Of a DNA stretch of 64,000 bases, positions 7,836 through 16,929 are shown piece by piece. The translations under genes were made by a program, and so were the position numbers. A model generated the notes under the pieces. It saw only the letters and a list, made by a program, of their open reading frames with translations. It did not search any database and was not told where the DNA came from. The stretch spans positions 434,001-498,000 of the forward strand of contig CAVPNY010000015.1 of the NCBI GenBank assembly GCA_963706905.1, written 5' to 3'. How positions within the stretch are numbered: position 1 is the first letter of the stretch; every line of letters begins with the position of its first letter. This DNA comes from CAVPNY01 sp963706905 (GTDB lineage Bacteria > Chloroflexota > Anaerolineae > Anaerolineales > UBA4823).

Positions 7836-8831
7836 CTAATTACGCTTTTCAAGCATTCGCAAGGCAATCCCCCCAAAAGCAAGCGGAAACCAAAATGTAA
7901 CTCCGCGGTAGGCAAGCGTGATTACCACGGCAGAGCCCATCGGAATATACATAGTACTCAGAGCCAGCGTTAATGCCCCTTCCGCTGTGCCAATTCCGGC
8001 AGGAGTCGGCGAAACAATCGCAAAAAGATAGCCAATACTAAATGCAGCCACCAGGGTGCCAATTGTAAAGGGGATATTAAATGCCAGGAAAATTAAGAGC
8101 AGGATGGTGAGCAATAAAGTCTTATTGATGAATGATAGGGTAGCTGGAATAATCATGTCCGATGGACTTTGTCTCATTACATGTAAGCCGCTAGAGACAT
8201 CATGCGCAAAATTCGTCGCCGTCTCCTCCTGGAAAACCTCCCGCTTGAGAAATGGTTTAAGGAAATGATTAATATGTCGGGCAGTCCAGGTGAGAATGAT
8301 TGTTAAAGTTTTTTCTGAACGCAACCCGATCACGAATATTCCTGCCATGATTAGTGCAAATAAAACCAGAACGCCTGAGGCGATAATCTCGGGAATGGTC
8401 AAGGTGTCTCGCCGGAAGAGAATGAATAACCCAACTCCCAGGATCAAGATGAATCCTGTGTAATCAAGCATCAGGTAGAGCAGGCCAGCGGTGGTTGTGC
8501 GACCGGTTGAATATCCACGCCGGCGAGCGGTAGAAATAAAGACTGCCAGCCCACTTGCTCCTGCTGTGGGGGCAACCACATTGGCAAAATAGGCGCCTGA
8601 AGAGGCCAGGATAAGAGTATTGATCTTTTCTTGAATGCCTAAATTGCGGTAAATTAACCAAAAGATAAAGGCCCCATTTAAGATCCAAATAATTTCCAGG
8701 ATGAAAGCCAATGAGAGATAATACCAGTGACCATCCCGGATTATTTGACCGATGGAGCGCACCTCTGCAAACCGAGTAAAAAGAAAAATAACCCCCAGAA
8801 ATAAAATCATCCCGATGAGGAATTTACGCAT
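7836..8831 (-). CDS. YbhN/LPG-synthase-type integral membrane protein (flippase-like)
   Basis: About 331 residues with some eight hydrophobic helices and the family signature SPTPAGIGTAEGALTLAL near the C-terminus. This UPF0104/YbhN domain is the membrane part of lysylphosphatidylglycerol synthases and occurs alone in proteins thought to move lipids across the membrane. An upstream ATG at 8858 adds MASFGIIIP, but a TATAAT box lies across those codons and ends 7 nt before the ATG at 8831 (MRKFLIGM), so 8831 is preferred. A second, divergent member of the family lies at 42104-43144. Confidence 0.8.
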   Translation of the reverse strand: MRKFLIGMILFLGVIFLFTRFAEVRSIGQIIRDGHWYYLSLAFILEIIWILNGAFIFWLIYRNLGIQEKINTLILASSGAYFANVVAPTAGASGLAVFISTARRRGYSTGRTTTAGLLYLMLDYTGFILILGVGLFILFRRDTLTIPEIIASGVLVLFALIMAGIFVIGLRSEKTLTIILTWTARHINHFLKPFLKREVFQEETATNFAHDVSSGLHVMRQSPSDMIIPATLSFINKTLLLTILLLIFLAFNIPFTIGTLVAAFSIGYLFAIVSPTPAGIGTAEGALTLALSTMYIPMGSAVVITLAYRGVTFWFPLAFGGIALRMLEKRN

Positions 8832-8838
8832 AGGGATG

Positions 8839-8844
8839 ATTATA
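8839..8844 (-). promoter_or_regulatory. -10 box (TATAAT), leaderless-type start for the YbhN-like gene
   Basis: Perfect TATAAT on the minus strand, 7 nt before the ATG at 8831. No ribosome site between them. Decides the start codon of the YbhN-like gene. Confidence 0.5.
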
Positions 8845-8952
8845 CCGAAACTAGCCAAAAATAATCATGCGGGTTTCTTAAGTTAGATGGATCAATTATA
8901 AAGGTATTCGAAGCCGGATTATTGGGCTTCCTCTGATGTCAATCTAAGTCTT

Positions 8953-9651
8953 TTACCGTCTGCGACCGCCAAAGATCATCGAGGCGAAATACAGAACCTG
9001 CATCACTGCTGTTATCAATGCAGCCACGTAGGTCAATGCGGCTGCATTGAGCACCTGATTCACTCCTCGCTGCTCATCTTCACCAGTGATCAAACCAGTT
9101 TCTGCCAGTAAGCGCTTGGCCCGGGAGGAAGCGTTAAGTTCAACTGGAAGGGTTGCCAGGGCAAATACCGCACCGCCGGCAAAGATGATCAAACCCAGGC
9201 CGGCCAGTCCGGTGGATTGAATCAAAATGCCGATAAAAATCAAGATCCAGCCCAGTGTTGAGCCGATATTGACTGCTGGGACCAGGGCTGCCCTTATGCG
9301 CAGCGGAAAGTAATCTTCATGGTCTTGCATGGCATGGCCCAATTCGTGGGCTGCAATCGCAACAGCGGCCACGGATTGGCTTTGATAGACTCCCTGGCTC
9401 AAGCGGAGGACTTTCTGACGTGGATCATAATGATCGGTCAAATTTCCTGCAACACCCTCGACCCGCACATCATTTAGACCGCCGTTGCGGATCAGCCGCT
9501 GGGCAGCATCCGCTCCACTCAGTCGATTGCGATTAGGAACCTGGCTCCATTTTTTATAAGAGGAGCTCACGTACCACTGGGTTACCAGCATGATGATAAA
9601 GGCTGGCAGCATGTATAACATATAAGATGAATTGAATAAATACATATTCAC
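8953..9651 (-). CDS. Neutral zinc metallopeptidase, YugP type
   Basis: A 232-residue membrane-bound zinc peptidase of the YugP (Zn_peptidase_2) family. An N-terminal membrane helix (about 11-28) precedes the zinc site HELGH at residues 102-106 (AIAAHELGHAMQDHE). Two further membrane segments lie at about 122-165 and a last one near 205-225. The region after the second segment (PVELNASSRAKRLL) is the conserved family block holding the third zinc ligand. Substrates are unknown. Ribosome site TAGGAG precedes the ATG. It lies 26 nt behind ctpA on the same strand, so the two peptidases may be co-expressed. Confidence 0.9.
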   Translation of the reverse strand: MNMYLFNSSYMLYMLPAFIIMLVTQWYVSSSYKKWSQVPNRNRLSGADAAQRLIRNGGLNDVRVEGVAGNLTDHYDPRQKVLRLSQGVYQSQSVAAVAIAAHELGHAMQDHEDYFPLRIRAALVPAVNIGSTLGWILIFIGILIQSTGLAGLGLIIFAGGAVFALATLPVELNASSRAKRLLAETGLITGEDEQRGVNQVLNAAALTYVAALITAVMQVLYFASMIFGGRRR

Positions 9652-9677
9652 TCCTAGTTAAGAGACGTTCTTCCAGA

Positions 9678-10931
9678 TCAGGGCTGCGTGAGTAATTCGA
9701 TGGCTTTATCCAATTGTGGATCGCGTTCAGCGGTGACATCTTCTTCAGTCAATTCCACAATCACATCCGGTTCCAGGCCGATCTCATGGATGGTGCGTTC
9801 GTTGGGGGTAAGCCAGCGAGCAATTGTAACTCGTACCGCGCCCTGGTCATCTTTCAAGGGGATCCAGTTCTGAACTGATCCTTTTCCGAAGGAGGTAACA
9901 CCAACTAACTGGCCGCGCCCGGTATCCTGAATTGCGCCGGCGACAATTTCCGAAGCAGATGCAGAGCCTTCATTGATAAGCACAACGATAGGAATCTCTG
10001 TTGCTAAACCGCCCTTGATCGCAGTGTAGGTATCGCGCGAGCCATCCCCATATTCCTCATACATGATGACGCCGTCACCAATAAACTCTGAGGCCACTTC
10101 AATCGATGTCTGTAAACCACCACCGCCGTTATTGCGTAAATCAAGGATCAAGCCAGTAGGCTTCTGAGCGCGCAGATCCTCAAGCGCCTTGCGTAAGTCA
10201 GCAGTGGTTGTATCTCCGAAGGTAGACAATTGAATATAACCGATTTTCTCATCGATCATTTTGCTCGTGACGGTCGGTACGACAATCTTCGCACGGGTCA
10301 AAGTAACATCAAAGGGCTCAGCTTCACCTTCTCTCAAGATGGTCAGGGTCACCGGGGTGCCTGCCGGGCCTAGCACACGCCGGAGTGCCAGGTTGGCATC
10401 TATGCCGGTCATATCCTCTCCATCGATGGCAATGACCTGATCACCAGCCTTTATACCGGCCTTCTCAGCCGGTGAGCCTGGCATAGGGCTGACAACGGTT
10501 AAATACTCCGTTGTTACATCGACCCAGGCGCCGATACCTTCGTATTCTCCTTTGAGTGGGATATTTGCTTGACGGTATTGTTCTGGATCCATATAGGATG
10601 TGTGCTGATCGCCAAGTGAGCCTAGCATACCCTGGATGGCGCCACGCATTAGTATGACATCATCGACTGGCTGGTCAACAAATTGCTTGTGTACAATTTC
10701 CCAGACTTGCCAGAATGGCTCAAAGAGCGTATCCTGGTCGATCGGGGCTGAGGTATTTGCACTCGTAACATCTGGCGTTAGCTGCGGGAGTATCTCGGGC
10801 AGGATTTCAGATACAGATGTGTCTTCTTCTGCAAAGACACCGCCAACAAACATGCCGACCGAAAATGAGCCGACCAGTAATAGTAATCCCACCAGGATAC
10901 CAGCGATGATAAGTAAGGTCCGTGATTTCAT
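9678..10931 (-). CDS. ctpA: S41 carboxyl-terminal processing peptidase
   Basis: A 417-residue exported serine protease. Residues 7-30 form a signal anchor, followed by a Thr/Ser/Pro-rich linker. A PDZ domain spans about 128-205 (SPAEKAGIKAGDQVIAIDG). The S41 core follows, with LDLRNNGGG at 264-272, catalytic Ser323 in EGSASASE and catalytic Lys350 in SFGKGSVQ. The family trims C-termini of exported proteins or acts in tail-specific degradation. The AGGAGA ribosome site 6 nt upstream supports the start. The gene lies next to the IS1-type remnant. Confidence 0.93.
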   Translation of the reverse strand: MKSRTLLIIAGILVGLLLLVGSFSVGMFVGGVFAEEDTSVSEILPEILPQLTPDVTSANTSAPIDQDTLFEPFWQVWEIVHKQFVDQPVDDVILMRGAIQGMLGSLGDQHTSYMDPEQYRQANIPLKGEYEGIGAWVDVTTEYLTVVSPMPGSPAEKAGIKAGDQVIAIDGEDMTGIDANLALRRVLGPAGTPVTLTILREGEAEPFDVTLTRAKIVVPTVTSKMIDEKIGYIQLSTFGDTTTADLRKALEDLRAQKPTGLILDLRNNGGGGLQTSIEVASEFIGDGVIMYEEYGDGSRDTYTAIKGGLATEIPIVVLINEGSASASEIVAGAIQDTGRGQLVGVTSFGKGSVQNWIPLKDDQGAVRVTIARWLTPNERTIHEIGLEPDVIVELTEEDVTAERDPQLDKAIELLTQP

Positions 10932-11012
10932 GAATTCTCCTGAAAAATTGGCGGTGATAGCTTGAATTAAACTAAATGCTTCTCGCCAAAAACTAAGATT
11001 ACCATAATTTGA

Positions 11013-11300
11013 TTAGAGATGTATAAGATAACCAAGAGGCAAACTGGCAGCATGCGCTTGGACCCAGGATGAGACAGTGCCATGATGGATGCCCAGGTGT
11101 CGCCCAATGCGACGCAAGTTCATCCCATCCACATACAGCTGCAGGGCTTGCTTGCGCATGTCTTCTGGATAGCCTCTCGGTTTGGGCTCTGGCGTGTATT
11201 TGCACTTACAGTGCATGCACAGATACCTTTGGGCACCCGATTCGGTTTTTCCGGTTCGGTTCTGCCGCGTGGTTTGTTGACATTTCGGACAGGTTTGCAT
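11013..11300 (-). pseudogene. IS1-family InsA-like fragment (truncated transposase)
   Basis: The 95-codon frame begins with two Cys pairs (CPKCQQ, CMHCKC) of the InsA zinc finger and continues with a helix-turn-helix (MNLRRIGRHLGIHHGTVSSW), the N-terminal half of IS1-family transposases. Similarity ends at about AHAASLP (near 11040); the last residues and stop come from adjacent sequence. No InsB/DDE catalytic half follows, since ctpA starts only 80 bp further on. It is a dead remnant. Confidence 0.75.
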
Positions 11301-11347
11301 TCTTCTATTCTAACCCAGAAATCAATCCACTCACCGAAGGTGGAATA

Positions 11348-12148
11348 TCAGAGATCGGAAAAACCAGCCACAAAGGTGTCAAAAGAAGCCGGATCGCTGA
11401 CTTGTTCGACGTATGCCAGTAAATTTTCCCCATCGATAGAATAGTATGGATGGCAGGATGTCGGGGTTGCCCCGCGGGGGGCATGTACGACAGCCTTGAC
11501 AAAAGGTGCGACGATCTCAGCTCTATCGAGTTGTGGGACAATCTCCTCGGCAGTGATGATCACGGTTTCAGCGGCTGCAGATAATTCTTCATCTAAGGCT
11601 TTATTCAGGCCGATTTGAGCATTCCCTTCCACATCCGCGCGTAAAGCATGGATCACCGCTACGTCTGGTTTGATCGCTGGAAAGGCCATTAGCTGCTCAC
11701 CGGTGTAAGGATCGGTAATGGTGAGTACATCAGGCCTCAGCCGAGGCAGGTCAGTGCCGATCCAGGCCCTTCCGGGCATGAATCCGATCCTTGCCAACCG
11801 GGCTCGCAAACCCAAGACCAGACTGGCCTCAGTTTCTTCAATGATCTGAATTTCTCCCCGGTTCGCCCGATAGGTGAACATTGGCGCTAGGCCGAAGATC
11901 TCCAAACCAAAATAGCAGGTCCGCACTCGAGAAACGATGCCTGCCCCGACCAGCAGGTCGCTCTCCGGACCAGCTGTGAATGACAACAAGGTCAAATTGT
12001 TGGGTGTGTTAGTCTGACGAGCATACTGAACCAGGGCACACGCAAAGGCCATTGGTCGGCGATAAATCGTCATGCCGCCCATCGCCAGCGTGCATCCAGT
12101 TGGAACCAGCTGGACGGCAGCAGCCATCGAGATTTGTTTATCGATCAT
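11348..12148 (-). CDS. CoA-transferase alpha subunit (GctA/IpdA-like), probably C-terminally truncated
   Basis: 266 residues of the CoA-transferase family I alpha subunit: the GGMTIYRRPMAFACALVQ opening loop, GLEIFGLAPMFTYR and the late block ITAEEIVPQLDR, followed by HAPRGATPTSCHPYYSID. These enzymes are alpha/beta pairs moving CoA between carboxylic acids; the catalytic Glu is on the beta subunit. No beta gene is present here. The protein ends right after FDTFVAGFSDL, where relatives continue for some tens of residues, and the IS1-type remnant begins 48 bp on. The 3' end and the partner gene may have been lost with an IS event. The start overlaps the preceding gene by 11 bp. Confidence 0.75.
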   Translation of the reverse strand: MIDKQISMAAAVQLVPTGCTLAMGGMTIYRRPMAFACALVQYARQTNTPNNLTLLSFTAGPESDLLVGAGIVSRVRTCYFGLEIFGLAPMFTYRANRGEIQIIEETEASLVLGLRARLARIGFMPGRAWIGTDLPRLRPDVLTITDPYTGEQLMAFPAIKPDVAVIHALRADVEGNAQIGLNKALDEELSAAAETVIITAEEIVPQLDRAEIVAPFVKAVVHAPRGATPTSCHPYYSIDGENLLAYVEQVSDPASFDTFVAGFSDL

Positions 12149-12428
12149 GGGGATTTCCCGGCTGCGTTTGGTTTAACTCATTGTTGACTGGAGTATCGTC
12201 CGATTTTGCTTTTTTTGATGAATTGAGATCTTCAACCAGGTGGGACAGCTCTTGTAAAGATTGATCTTCTTCTTGCCAGGGATTGCGGGCGTTGTGAAGG
12301 AATTTACGGGTCAGATCAACCATATTGGCTTCATTCCCCCGGCGGAGTGACAGATAAATAATGCCATTTGCACCGACCACAATCAATATGGTCAATACGA
12401 TTACGAGAATAACTCGATCGGAATCCAT
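12138..12428 (-). CDS. Small single-pass membrane protein of unknown function
   Basis: 96 residues: one membrane helix at about 6-28 (VILVIVLTILIVVGANGIIYLSL), then a soluble, charged tail ending in an Asn/Gln/Pro-rich stretch. No domain was recognised. It overlaps the CoA-transferase gene by 11 bp, indicating translational coupling, and is likely a real gene for that reason. The short form with cytoplasmic tail (positive-inside rule: RRGNEAN after the helix) is what can be said. Confidence 0.6.
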   Translation of the reverse strand: MDSDRVILVIVLTILIVVGANGIIYLSLRRGNEANMVDLTRKFLHNARNPWQEEDQSLQELSHLVEDLNSSKKAKSDDTPVNNELNQTQPGNPHDR

Positions 12429-12479
12429 AATGAAGAGTCTCTTATCACTTTCATGCAGAAAGGTGATCCCGGAGCATGA

Positions 12480-13130
12480 TCAAGCCCTGTGGTTCCACAA
12501 TTCTGGCATCACTATTGAAAGCTCTTTGGGGGTGTGAATAACATAGTTGGCAGATAGCTCAGGTTCGGCCGATCCAACCAGGATGGTTGTAAATCCAAGT
12601 TGTCGAGCGGGGCATAGGTTGCGGGGCGAGTCGTCTAACAGGACACAATCGGCGGCGTCTGCAATCCCTGCTAATGACAGGGCTCGGCGATAAGCATCTA
12701 CTTCAGGTTTACACAGGAAACCCAGGGCGCGTACATCAATGATCCCCTGGAAACAGTTTTTGAAGCCCAGGATATTCAATACTCTAATGGCATGGTGCGT
12801 ATCTGCATTGGTGAAAATCCATTTATTTTGTGGCAGACTTGAGATGATGGAGACCAATTCTGGATCGGATGATATGTAATTCTCCAGGGGAAGATCATGT
12901 ACATAAGCCAGATACTCGTCTGTATCGACCTCGTGATGAATTTGCAGGCCGCGTAAAGTGGTGCCATAAGTCTCAAAATATGTTTTGCGAATGGTGTTTA
13001 CTTCTTCGGTATTGAATCCCATACGCTCTTCCAGAAAGGCGACCATGCGCACGCGGATCGCCTCCCACAGGCCAGTTGAACTAGGGTAAAGCGTGTCATC
13101 CAGGTCGAAGAAAATTGTGGAGAAATTCAT
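12480..13130 (-). CDS. HAD-superfamily pyrimidine 5'-nucleotidase-like hydrolase
   Basis: A 216-residue HAD phosphatase. Motif I is FFDLDDTLYPSS with nucleophile Asp9 and Asp11; motif II is WIFTNAD; motif III Lys is in FLCKPEVDAY; motif IV is LLDDSPRN. The helical cap between motifs I and II and the DLDDTLYP start match the SDT1/PHM8-type pyrimidine nucleotidases that dephosphorylate UMP/CMP or related monophosphates; the exact substrate is uncertain. The start ATG lies 6 nt after a TATAAT box in a 62-bp divergent intergenic region shared with mutL. Confidence 0.85.
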   Translation of the reverse strand: MNFSTIFFDLDDTLYPSSTGLWEAIRVRMVAFLEERMGFNTEEVNTIRKTYFETYGTTLRGLQIHHEVDTDEYLAYVHDLPLENYISSDPELVSIISSLPQNKWIFTNADTHHAIRVLNILGFKNCFQGIIDVRALGFLCKPEVDAYRRALSLAGIADAADCVLLDDSPRNLCPARQLGFTTILVGSAEPELSANYVIHTPKELSIVMPELWNHRA

Positions 13131-13136
13131 ATTGCA

Positions 13137-13142
13137 ATTATA
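13137..13142 (-). promoter_or_regulatory. -10 box (TATAAT), leaderless-type start for the HAD nucleotidase
   Basis: Perfect TATAAT on the minus strand, 6 nt before the ATG at 13130. Paired with a mirror-image site for mutL 39 bp away. Confidence 0.5.
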
Positions 13143-13180
13143 TCCGCATTCAACAAGACTACCCGCTGAAAGGCCTTTGT

Positions 13181-13186
13181 TATAAT
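13181..13186 (+). promoter_or_regulatory. -10 box (TATAAT), leaderless-type start for mutL
   Basis: Perfect TATAAT, 6 nt before the mutL ATG at 13193. No ribosome site; no clear -35 box. Confidence 0.5.
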
Positions 13187-13192
13187 ACCGTC

Positions 13193-14949
13193 ATGCCAAT
13201 CCACTTGCTGCCGCCCGAAATCGCCTCACAGATTGCTGCTGGGGAAGTGGCTGAAAGACCAGCTTCAGTTGTTAAAGAGCTGGTTGAAAATGCTCTTGAC
13301 GCAGGAGCTGAATACATCACCATTAAGGTAGAAGGAGCCGGCCGACGATTGATCGAGGTCGGTGACGACGGGTTTGGCATTCCAGCGCAAGAGCTCTCCC
13401 TGGCTACCTATCGCCATGCCACCAGTAAATTGGATACGGCAGCTGACTTATTCCGGATTAACACGCTGGGTTTTCGCGGGGAAGCGCTGGCTTCCATCGG
13501 CTCAGTATCCCGGATGACGATCAGCACTCGCCCAGCGGGAGAGGCTATGGGAGCCCGGGTGAATGTGGAGGCCGGGGTGGCAGGCGCTGTCCAGCCGATT
13601 GGAGCCCCAGTTGGTACATTGGTGCGCGTCGAGGATCTATTCTTAATGTCCCTGCTCGCTTAAAGTTTCTCAAGACAGATACCACCGAGCGCCGCCAGAT
13701 CGATGAATTGGTTACACGCTACGCCCTGGCTTACCCTCAAACCCGCTTCCACCTTCACCAGGAGGGACAGCTCACCTTGCAGACCAGCGGGAATGGCGAC
13801 CGGCGAGAGGTTCTGGCAACGCTATATGGCGTGGACATCGCCAGACAGATGTTAGAAGTGTTGGCTGAATACGATGAGTTGGTTCTCTCAGGTTTCATCA
13901 GTCCTACTTCCCTTACCCGTTCGAATAGGCGTGAAATTACCATATACGTCAATGGGCGCTGGATCCAGGATGTTGCTGTCGTGTCGGCGGTAGTTCAGGC
14001 TTATCATACGATGCTGATGGTCGGTCGCTATCCATTGGCTGCATTGTTCATCGATCTCCCGGCTGACCAGGTGGATGTCAATGTTCATCCAGCTAAGTCA
14101 GAGGTACGTTTCCGGGATAAGGATCGTGTTTTCAGCGGTGTCCAGCGGGCGGTGAAGCGAGCCTTGCTGGCATATACCCCGGTCTCATCTTTAGAGCCAC
14201 GACCAAGCTGGACATCAAATGACGAGGACGCTGCGCACCAATTAGATTTAACCAAATCGATGTTCACTACCAGCGTGTCCCCTGGGTTGCTGTCACCAGA
14301 ATCCCAACCAGGTGCACCGTTAACCCAGGCAAGTCCCTCCTCGCAAGAGGGGGTGCAACCAGGGCGAGTACCACTTTTGCGCCCTGTTGGTCAGATTGCT
14401 GTGGCGTATCTGGTAGCTGAGGGTCCGGATGGCCTTTACCTGATCGATCAGCATGCAGCCCATGAACGGGTGCTTTTCGAGCGTTACCAGGCGCAGCACG
14501 GGTCGGGAATACCAGCTCAAGCTCTTCTGGAGCCAGTAACCGTTGAATTATCCCCGGCAAGCGCCCGGCAGTTGGAAGATCAGCTTCCATTGCTGAATCA
14601 CCTCGGTTTCCAGGTGGAGCATTTCGGAGCGCGTAGCTTTCTGGTGCGCGCTGTTCCTGCTCTGCTTGCAGGGATAGATCCAGCTTCAGCACTTCGCGTC
14701 CTGGTTGAGGATTTTGAGGAAGATGAAACTCCTCTGGGTTCCGAATTAGAAGCCCGAGTGATCGCCCGTATTTGTAAACGCGCCGCAGTGAAGGCCGGGC
14801 AAACGCTGGCCCCGGAAGAACAGCGGGCTTTACTCTCCGATCTGGAAGCGTGTCGATCGCCGCGCACCTGTCCGCATGGTCGTCCAACCATAATTCATCT
14901 CTCAGTGGATTTACTTGAGCGCCAGTTTGGGCGCAAAGGAGCGCGTTGA
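13193..14949 (+). CDS. mutL: DNA mismatch repair protein MutL, frame broken once
   Basis: MutL links mismatch recognition by MutS to strand incision. The GHKL ATPase half is present in frame 1: catalytic Glu32 in KELVENALDAGA, then DDGFGIP and GFRGEALASIGS. At 13643-13644 one T is missing; adding it turns the sequence into DLFFNVPARLKFLK and joins frame 2, which runs to 14949. The C-terminal half has the endonuclease motif DQHAAHERVLFE (about residues 419-430) and CPHGRPT, so this is a nicking-type MutL. Restored length is 585 residues. Without the repair, the gene gives a 157-residue truncated ATPase piece. It ends back-to-back with the histidine kinase gene. Confidence 0.9.
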
Positions 14950-16140
14950 TTATTTATGCAGGGGTAGATGCACCTGGAAAGTCGTTCCTACCCCTATCTG
15001 GCTTTGAACTTCGATTTTTCCCCCATGTGCTTCAACAATTTGCTTGCTGATAGCTAATCCCAGCCCAGTACCTGAAGCCAGCTTTTCAGTTGGTTGAGCC
15101 CGATAGAACTTTTCAAAGAGGTGGGCCAGATCGGCCTCTCGGATGCCACGTCCGGTATCACTGATGCTGATGACCAGCTCGTTGATCAGCGCCTCAACAC
15201 TTAATTTGATCTCTCCCTCCGGACAATTGTACTTAATTGCGTTGCTCAACAGGTTCAGGATGACTTGTTTCAATTTGTCGCGATCCGCTTTGACAGGCGG
15301 TAATTTCTCTGGGATTAAGAGATTCATCTCTAAATGGCTTTCCTGCATCCTGGTATCCATTAAGCTGATGCATTCTTCCAGCAGGGAACGTAGATCGAAG
15401 ATCTGGGAATTGAACTCGATCCGACCAGATTCCAGGCGGGCCAGGTCCAAATATGCCGATGTCATCTCAATCAACCGACTGGTCTCGTCATTTAGGATTT
15501 GAATAATTTTTTGGTGTTGATCGTCCGACACATCTCGATTTTTTAAGATGTGTGCTGCAGTTCGTAAAGACCCCAAAGGTGTGCGCAATTCATGGATTAG
15601 CTCAGCGATTAAGTCTGATTGCTGGAAAAGGCGTGCGTTTTCAATGGCGACGGCTGCCTGAGCGCCTAAGTCCATCAGTACGTCCTGATCTTCAAGGGAG
15701 AAATCTCCCACACGTTTATTGATCGCCTCTAACGCTCCTACCACTTTATCTTTTGCGATCAAGGGTACTCCAAGCAGCGATGTAGTGGTTATATTCGTCA
15801 TCTTGCCAATTTTGGCGAAATGACGTGGATCATTTTGAGCGTCGAGGATAATGATCGGCCGGCGATTGGTGACGATCCAACCAGCAATGCTCCCGTCGAC
15901 AGGGACGATCAGTCCGCGCATGAAAGGTTCGTCCAGGTTCGTTGTAGATTGAAAATAAAGCTGTTTCTTGCTTTCTTCGTAAAGCAAAATAGAGGCTGCT
16001 TCTGCATTGCTCAGATCGGCAGCGGCTTGGACAATGCGATTTAACAAAGCGGTGAGGTCAACGGTCGATGCCAGGTCCCGCGAGATCTCTGCCAGCCGCT
16101 GGTAACGTTCCAGGAGCGAAGAGTGGGCAGGATCAGACAT
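14950..16140 (-). CDS. GAF-domain sensor histidine kinase
   Basis: A 396-residue cytoplasmic kinase with no membrane segment. A GAF domain covers about 20-165, followed by a HisKA dimerisation helix with the phospho-acceptor in IHELRTPLGSLR, and an ATPase domain with N box NLLSNAIKYN, G1 DTGRGI and G2 GTGLGLAISKQ. GAF input suggests sensing of a small cytoplasmic ligand or redox/light state. It overlaps the sirtuin gene by 8 bp, and a response-regulator/CpaE protein lies first in the same operon, so a sensor-regulator pair with a deacetylase between them is encoded. Confidence 0.9.
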   Translation of the reverse strand: MSDPAHSSLLERYQRLAEISRDLASTVDLTALLNRIVQAAADLSNAEAASILLYEESKKQLYFQSTTNLDEPFMRGLIVPVDGSIAGWIVTNRRPIIILDAQNDPRHFAKIGKMTNITTTSLLGVPLIAKDKVVGALEAINKRVGDFSLEDQDVLMDLGAQAAVAIENARLFQQSDLIAELIHELRTPLGSLRTAAHILKNRDVSDDQHQKIIQILNDETSRLIEMTSAYLDLARLESGRIEFNSQIFDLRSLLEECISLMDTRMQESHLEMNLLIPEKLPPVKADRDKLKQVILNLLSNAIKYNCPEGEIKLSVEALINELVISISDTGRGIREADLAHLFEKFYRAQPTEKLASGTGLGLAISKQIVEAHGGKIEVQSQIGVGTTFQVHLPLHK

Positions 16141-16909
16141 TGGTCACTGCTGTGCATATGCGAGGTAAGATATCTGCTAAGTCTTGCCGGAAAACAACAT
16201 CGGCGCGCACATCCAGGTATGTGGTCATATGGTTTACGATGATCAATTTGGCGCCATGCCGAAGGGCTTCCATAGGCAGTCCAGCCACCGGCACCACTTC
16301 TAGAGAGGAGCCGGCAACCAGGATTAAGTCGGCATACCGGCATGCCTCCTGGGATTGATACCAGATCTGCAAGGGGAGCTGTTCCTCGAAAAGGATTACG
16401 TCGGGTTTCAGGATTTGATTGCAGTCTGGGCAGCGAGGGATCGTACCGTAATCCAGATAAGGTTGGAGAAAACTATTCCCAGCAAATTTTTGATAACACC
16501 CAATGCATGTCAAGGTCTGCAGACTACCATGAACCTCCAAAACTTGGCGGGAGCCAGCTCGTTGGTGCAGACCATCAATATTCTGAGTAATGATCGTGTG
16601 AATGATGCCTAGCGTTTCCAGTTCAGCCAGCGCGAAATGCGCTGGATTGGGGGCTGCCTGCATGATCACTTGAGCCAGTGTCCGCATCCAGTTGAAAAAC
16701 GTTTCCGGGTGGTGGCGGAAAGCACTCAACGATGCCACTTCGAATGGATCGTAGCGTGTCCAAAGACCACTTCCTGCAGACCGAAAGTCTGGGATACCGG
16801 AGGGAGTAGAAATCCCAGCGCCTGTCAACACCACCCCGTGTTTGCAGGCTTTTAGCAAATCTGCCGCCCGGCGAATATCCCGCTCTGATCCCTGGGGATT
16901 TCCACTCAT
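16133..16909 (-). CDS. NAD-dependent protein deacylase, sirtuin family
   Basis: A 258-residue Sir2 protein. NAD-binding motifs GAGISTPSGIPDFRS and TQNIDGLHQRAGS are intact, the catalytic His is in LEVHGSL, and the zinc site has Cys pairs CIGC and CPDC. It removes acyl groups from Lys residues using NAD+. The lack of an obvious Tyr/Arg desuccinylase pair cannot be judged safely here, so deacetylase is the default. It sits between the response-regulator/CpaE protein (20 nt upstream) and the histidine kinase (8-bp overlap). Confidence 0.9.
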   Translation of the reverse strand: MSGNPQGSERDIRRAADLLKACKHGVVLTGAGISTPSGIPDFRSAGSGLWTRYDPFEVASLSAFRHHPETFFNWMRTLAQVIMQAAPNPAHFALAELETLGIIHTIITQNIDGLHQRAGSRQVLEVHGSLQTLTCIGCYQKFAGNSFLQPYLDYGTIPRCPDCNQILKPDVILFEEQLPLQIWYQSQEACRYADLILVAGSSLEVVPVAGLPMEALRHGAKLIIVNHMTTYLDVRADVVFRQDLADILPRICTAVTNV

Positions 16910-16929
16910 GACGGCAATTCTGTTCTCCT

